Shown: one piece after another, positions 7,333-10,360 of the stretch
How positions within the stretch are numbered: position 1 is the first letter of the stretch
How the letters are laid out: each line of letters begins with the position of its first letter
Origin: an uncultured Treponema sp.
GTDB lineage: Bacteria > Spirochaetota > Spirochaetia > Treponematales > Treponemataceae
Reading direction: 5' to 3'
DNA length: 10,360 nucleotides
Assembly (NCBI GenBank): GCA_905372205.1
Contig: CAJPOH010000012.1
Coordinates: 1 to 10,360 of the forward strand
Notes under the pieces: generated by a model
Databases searched by the model: none
What the model saw: only the letters and a program-made list of their open reading frames with translations
What the model was told of the DNA's origin: nothing
Program-made: the position numbers and the translations under genes

Positions 7333-7653
7333 CTATTTTTTGCCATATCTATTTGCCAAGAATATAACTAGTATTGAGCCTGAAAAGGTTATAATGATAA
7401 ATATGGTGGTGCATACGGTTCTTAAACTTGGCATGTAATGAGGCAATAGAAAGCAAAGCAAAATTGTATTAGCCATGATGAGTAAGAATGTACCACCCAT
7501 AACTGCAATCTTTTTTTCATCCCACTTTTCTTTTTCTTCTTTTGGGGCTGTATTTAAACCTGCAATTAAAAATGTTGCCTTACCCAAAAGTAGCAAGATC
7601 CCAGAAAGAAGAAAAGCAAAAGACATAACAAAAATAATAATCAAATTATTCAT
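7333..7653 (-). CDS. Small membrane protein, DUF3784-like
   Basis: A 106-residue protein of unknown function with three predicted membrane helices (about 4-24, 50-70 and 79-100). Between the first two is the stretch 'GKATFLIAGLNTAPKEEKEK' (24-43) followed by 'WDEKK'. This matches the 'GkgsfLIAGYNTmsKEEKekyDekkl' pattern I associate with the DUF3784 family of small bacterial membrane proteins. The assignment is from memory of the motif. AAGGAG on the minus strand (7662-7667) lies 8 nt before ATG, supporting the start. The gene converges on the importer operon and diverges from metK across 94 bp. Nothing in the context reveals a role, and a functional link with either neighbour is not indicated. 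The terminal 'NRYGKK' is cytoplasmic or extracytoplasmic depending on topology, which I cannot fix. Confidence 0.82.
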   Translation of the reverse strand: MNNLIIIFVMSFAFLLSGILLLLGKATFLIAGLNTAPKEEKEKWDEKKIAVMGGTFLLIMANTILLCFLLPHYMPSLRTVCTTIFIIITFSGSILVIFLANRYGKK

Positions 7654-7672
7654 AAATACATCTCCTTATATT

Positions 7673-7681
7673 ATTATAGCA
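7673..7681 (-). promoter_or_regulatory. Extended -10 promoter element for the small membrane-protein gene
   Basis: Read on the minus strand, TG-C-TATAAT gives a perfect -10 hexamer (7673-7678) with the TGn extension (7679-7681). No good -35 is visible. The predicted start (about 7666) falls at the Shine-Dalgarno sequence, giving a leader of only about 13 nt. The element may thus be real with an unusually short leader, or a chance match in AT-rich DNA. Confidence 0.35.
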
Positions 7682-7736
7682 TACTAGAAAAATTTTAGAA
7701 TAGTAGTCATAATCTTTAGTGCTTTTTTGACTAATT

Positions 7737-7742
7737 GGAGGG
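7737..7742 (+). promoter_or_regulatory. Ribosome binding site deciding the metK start
   Basis: GGAGGG (7737-7742) ends 5 nt before ATG 7748. A TTG at 7727 in the same frame would place this site inside the coding sequence and has no Shine-Dalgarno of its own. The ATG also gives the family's normal N-terminus. No convincing metK promoter or SAM riboswitch is visible in the 94-bp gap upstream. Confidence 0.85.
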
Positions 7743-7747
7743 AAAAT

Positions 7748-8914
7748 ATGAAACAAGATATTAGTCTTTTCACATCAGAATCTGTTAGTGAAGGACATCC
7801 TGATAAGCTATGTGATCAAATAGCAGATGCTGTTTTAGATGCTTGCCTTGCACAAGATGAACATAGCCACGTAGCTTGCGAAGTTTTTGCATCTACTGCT
7901 TTGGTGTTGGTTGGCGGAGAAATCACAACAGAAGCTTTTGCAGACATTCAAAAAATTGCTAGAGATGTTGCAAGAGATATTGGCTATACAAATGCAGAAT
8001 ATGGACTAGATTGTGATTCTATGGCTGTGATGAGTATTATTCACGCTCAATCTCCAAACATTAACCAAGGTGTTGTAGGAAAAGGACTAGATGAATATAA
8101 AGGAATGCAAGGTGCTGGAGATCAGGGCATGATGTTTGGTTTTGCTTGCAATGAAACAAAAGAATTGATGCCTTTCCCTATTATGATGAGCCATAAAATA
8201 TTGCAACATGCAGCCGTTCTAAGAAAGACAAAAAAGTTACCATTTTTGCGTCCCGATGCAAAAACACAACTAACAGTTAGATATGAAGGCTTTAAACCTG
8301 TTAAAATTGAAGCCGTTGTACTATCTCATCAACATAACCCTGACATTTCTTATAATGATTTGAAGTTTACACTGATTGACGAAATCATTAAGCCAATATT
8401 AGAACCCACTGGATTATTATCTAAAGACACAGTCTACTATATTAATCCTACAGGACGTTTTGAAATAGGAGGCCCTATGGGAGACACAGGGCTTACAGGT
8501 AGAAAAATTATTGCAGACACTTATGGAGGTGTAGGTCGTCACGGTGGTGGTGCTTTTTCGGGAAAAGATCCTTCAAAAGTAGATCGCTCTGCTGCATATA
8601 TGGCTCGCTACATTGCTAAAAATATTGTTGCTGCAAAGCTTGCCGAAAGAGTGGAGATTCAACTAGCATATGCCATTGGTGTTCCTCATCCTGTTTCTAT
8701 AAGAATAGATACATTTGGAACTTCTGAAGTGCCAGAAGAAAAGTTAGTTAATGCTGTTAATAAAGTATTTGACACAAGCCCTAAAGGCATTGTAGAAACG
8801 CTAGATTTATTAAAACCTATCTATAGAAAAACAGCTACCTATGGACACTTTGGGCGTGAAGAGTTTGCATGGGAAAAAATAGACAAGGTGGATGCTATCT
8901 TAAAAGCTCTATAA
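7748..8914 (+). CDS. metK: S-adenosylmethionine synthetase (methionine adenosyltransferase)
   Basis: Cytoplasmic enzyme making S-adenosylmethionine from methionine and ATP, releasing phosphate and diphosphate; it supplies the cell's methyl donor. The 388 residues match the usual length (E. coli 384). The N-terminus has '[13 protein letters not shown]' with the ATP-contacting His17 and Asp19. The hallmark '[10 protein letters not shown]' lies at 122-131. 'TGRK' (250-253) holds the Arg-Lys pair of the active site, and the P-loop-like '[16 protein letters not shown]' lies at 266-281. '[14 protein letters not shown]' contains the glutamate expected to bind potassium. All signature motifs are intact. 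It appears to be a single-gene unit, divergent from the small membrane-protein gene and closed by a strong hairpin terminator. It has no functional link to the importer beyond proximity. Confidence 0.98.
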   Translation: MKQDISLFTSESVSEGHPDKLCDQIADAVLDACLAQDEHSHVACEVFASTALVLVGGEITTEAFADIQKIARDVARDIGYTNAEYGLDCDSMAVMSIIHAQSPNINQGVVGKGLDEYKGMQGAGDQGMMFGFACNETKELMPFPIMMSHKILQHAAVLRKTKKLPFLRPDAKTQLTVRYEGFKPVKIEAVVLSHQHNPDISYNDLKFTLIDEIIKPILEPTGLLSKDTVYYINPTGRFEIGGPMGDTGLTGRKIIADTYGGVGRHGGGAFSGKDPSKVDRSAAYMARYIAKNIVAAKLAERVEIQLAYAIGVPHPVSIRIDTFGTSEVPEEKLVNAVNKVFDTSPKGIVETLDLLKPIYRKTATYGHFGREEFAWEKIDKVDAILKAL

Positions 8915-8936
8915 CTAACATTCAATTCTTTCAATG

Positions 8937-8976
8937 AAAAGCTACAATAAAGTTATCATCTCATTGTAGCTTTTTT
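8937..8976. terminator. Bidirectional intrinsic terminator between metK and the convergent signalling gene
   Basis: AAAAGCTACAAT (8937-8948) pairs perfectly with ATTGTAGCTTTT (8963-8974) around a 14-nt loop. A six-T run (8971-8976) follows on the plus strand, making a canonical terminator for metK. On the minus strand the stem is followed by TTTTC, so it can also stop transcription from the opposite side. The T-run overlaps the stop codon (8975-8977) of the convergent gene. Confidence 0.88.
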
Positions 8977-10261
8977 ATTTATCTTTATCAATTTTCAATT
9001 GACTTGCTAATTTTGATTGTATTGCAAGACGACTCGCTAATAAACGTGACAGGAAAATACCGTAATGAGGATAGCGTTCAATTAGACGCATAAATTTCAT
9101 TTTTGGTATTTTGATTAATACACCTTTTCCTATAGAAACAACAGTGGCAGTTCGCTTATCATCAAGCAAAAATGCCATTTCTCCGATGAACACGTCGCTT
9201 GGAGTTAGCACACTAATGAGACGATTATTTACATAAACAGCAAAGCGTCCAGAACTAATATAGAAAAGATTGTTTGTTTCCTCGTTTTCTCTACAGATAA
9301 GTTGCATATGACGACACCAAACAATTTCTTGCGACTTTAAGATGATAGGCGTGAAGTTTGTTGTGTTCTGTTGTGTTTCTATTTCAAAAAAGACTTTATT
9401 TCCTTTTTCGTTGTATGTCAAGTTTTTAACCATTCCTACAGACATCCTAATTCCCATTCCATGAGTTGAAGGAGAGATTTCTTCATTCATTCTTTTTTTC
9501 CAATCAAAACCTTCACCTTCATCTTCAATAGATATCTTTGTAGTAGTTTTATGAATATGATAACAGACTCTTATCTTTCTTTTTGCTATATCTGGATTTT
9601 TTCTTTTGATTGCTATTAAATCTAACATATTTTTACCTTTTGATAGCCATTCTGTTTTTTCTTCATAAGAAATGCCACAATTGCCGTGTTCTATAGCATT
9701 AAGAAGAAGTTCCATCATTACACACTGTAAGTTTGAACGATCGTAAGTATTGATTCTATCTGTGTTATAAAGGTAGGTGTTTAATAAGTTTGCATAAAAA
9801 ACAATTTCAAGAGGATCTGTATCACTTATAAACTCCCCTTTTTCTTCATTATTTGTGATGTTAGTGAGATAAGGTTTTTGTAAAAAAAATGCATTTTTTT
9901 CTAATATCTTTATAATTTGAGTTGCATGAGCTTCAAAATCATCTCTTGTGATAACAAAAAGAAAGTTAGGTTCTTTTAATTGTTCCATTTTTTGTTTTTG
10001 TTCTTGAGTGTTTGTAATAGCAATTACGCCACCAAACAAAAGCCATGGATCTGCTTTTATAATTTTTAAACACTTTTCGCCTTCTATGTTTGCATCCATA
10101 AAATCTATAATTTTAATTTCGGGCATTTGGTATTGAAAATATGTCAATGTTTCAATGTACGATTCTAAAACTACAATCTTTGTATCACTAAAAGACAAAC
10201 TTGCATCTGTAATTGCCTTTATTGTAGATTTTGATGTAGTAACTAGCGGAATACGTCTCAT
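8975..10261 (-). CDS. Signalling protein: receiver-like domain, SpoIIAB/RsbW-like ATPase domain and cyclic-nucleotide-binding domain
   Basis: A 428-residue cytoplasmic protein with no signal peptide or membrane segment. Residues 1-120 look like a response-regulator receiver fold: Asp53 in 'IKIIDF' takes the phospho-acceptor position and 'EGEKCLKIIKAD' follows. The N-terminal acidic pair that binds magnesium is absent ('MRRIPLVTTS'), so phosphorylation is doubtful. Residues about 150-295 are a GHKL ATP-binding domain: N-box 'ELLLNAIEHGN' (184-194), G1 box 'DEGEGF' (247-252), G2 box 'HGMGI' (267-271) and 'YNEKGNKV'. No phosphorylatable histidine domain accompanies it, so an anti-sigma/serine-kinase-like or partner-switch role fits better than a histidine kinase. 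Residues about 310-415 are a cyclic-nucleotide-binding domain whose phosphate cassette 'GEMAFLLDDKRTATV' (360-374) keeps Glu361 and Arg370. There is no DNA-binding helix-turn-helix. A minus-strand GGAGG (10266-10270) precedes ATG by a short 4 nt. Target and ligand are unknown. Confidence 0.88.
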   Translation of the reverse strand: MRRIPLVTTSKSTIKAITDASLSFSDTKIVVLESYIETLTYFQYQMPEIKIIDFMDANIEGEKCLKIIKADPWLLFGGVIAITNTQEQKQKMEQLKEPNFLFVITRDDFEAHATQIIKILEKNAFFLQKPYLTNITNNEEKGEFISDTDPLEIVFYANLLNTYLYNTDRINTYDRSNLQCVMMELLLNAIEHGNCGISYEEKTEWLSKGKNMLDLIAIKRKNPDIAKRKIRVCYHIHKTTTKISIEDEGEGFDWKKRMNEEISPSTHGMGIRMSVGMVKNLTYNEKGNKVFFEIETQQNTTNFTPIILKSQEIVWCRHMQLICRENEETNNLFYISSGRFAVYVNNRLISVLTPSDVFIGEMAFLLDDKRTATVVSIGKGVLIKIPKMKFMRLIERYPHYGIFLSRLLASRLAIQSKLASQLKIDKDK

Positions 10262-10286
10262 AAATCCTCCATAAATATTTTTATAA

Positions 10287-10295
10287 ATTAAAGCA
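10287..10295 (-). promoter_or_regulatory. Extended -10 element upstream of the signalling gene
   Basis: On the minus strand, TG-C-TTTAAT has five of six -10 matches (10287-10292) plus the TGn extension (10293-10295). The predicted start near 10280 gives a leader of about 19 nt that includes the Shine-Dalgarno. No good -35 is seen. A perfect TATAAT also occurs close to the right edge of the window and is an alternative. Confidence 0.3.
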
Positions 10296-10360
10296 GTCTT
10301 TTGGAAAAGGTATCAGATATCTTGTTAGTTTTTCCATTCATTTTCATAATTATACAGATA

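Noticed and set aside
7475..7687. A plus-strand open frame opposite the small DUF3784-like gene
   Set aside because: The opposite strand has a family motif, three membrane helices and a good ribosome binding site. This frame has none of these.
7654..7747. Possible SAM riboswitch before metK
   Set aside because: The gap is only 94 nt, has no multi-helix architecture and no terminator or anti-terminator pair.
10315..10322. AGATATCT palindrome upstream of the signalling gene
   Set aside because: An 8-bp palindrome of mostly A and T is expected by chance; position and sequence give no further support.

Overview
The window reads as chromosomal DNA of an AT-rich, diderm-type bacterium, most likely a spirochaete (Treponema or Brachyspira-like). 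This is inferred, not proven. The support is a short lipoprotein signal ending in Leu-Ser-Cys, which fits the relaxed spirochaetal lipobox, and a receiver-like/HATPase/cyclic-nucleotide-binding protein of a kind I associate with spirochaetes and deltaproteobacteria. Shine-Dalgarno sites are strong throughout (AAGGAG, GGAGG), and genes are tightly packed. No mobile element, CRISPR array, tRNA or rRNA is visible.

Layout. Positions 58-7255 (+) hold a complete five-gene peptide/nickel-class (Dpp/Opp) ABC importer operon: a large lipoprotein substrate-binding protein (129-2711), a DppB-type permease (2808-3848), a DppC-type permease with a big extracytoplasmic insertion (3850-5250) and two ATPases (5266-6249 and 6239-7255). 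A good sigma-70 promoter with an extended -10 precedes the operon, and a near-perfect dyad sits on its predicted start of transcription. A strong stem-loop with a U-rich tail separates the binding-protein gene from the membrane and ATPase genes, which probably sets a high binding-protein:transporter ratio. Downstream, a small membrane protein of the DUF3784 type (7333-7653, -) converges on the operon and diverges from metK (7748-8914, +), the S-adenosylmethionine synthetase. metK ends in a hairpin terminator shared with a convergent gene (8975-10261, -). That gene encodes a receiver-like domain, a SpoIIAB/RsbW-like ATP-binding domain and a C-terminal cyclic-nucleotide-binding domain.

Most notable observation. 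The 860-residue binding protein appears to be a circular permutation of the SBP_bac_5 (DppA/OppA) fold. Its N-terminal half aligns by motif order with the C-terminal part of DppA, and its second half aligns with the N-terminal part of DppA. An Ig-like domain follows. Together with the roughly 200-residue extracytoplasmic insertion in the DppC-type permease, this suggests a distinct importer lineage whose receptor docks in a non-standard way. I cannot tell from here whether this lineage has already been described.

Start codons were chosen by ribosome-binding-site spacing. Three genes (binding protein, DppC-type permease, metK) start downstream of the longest possible open frame.
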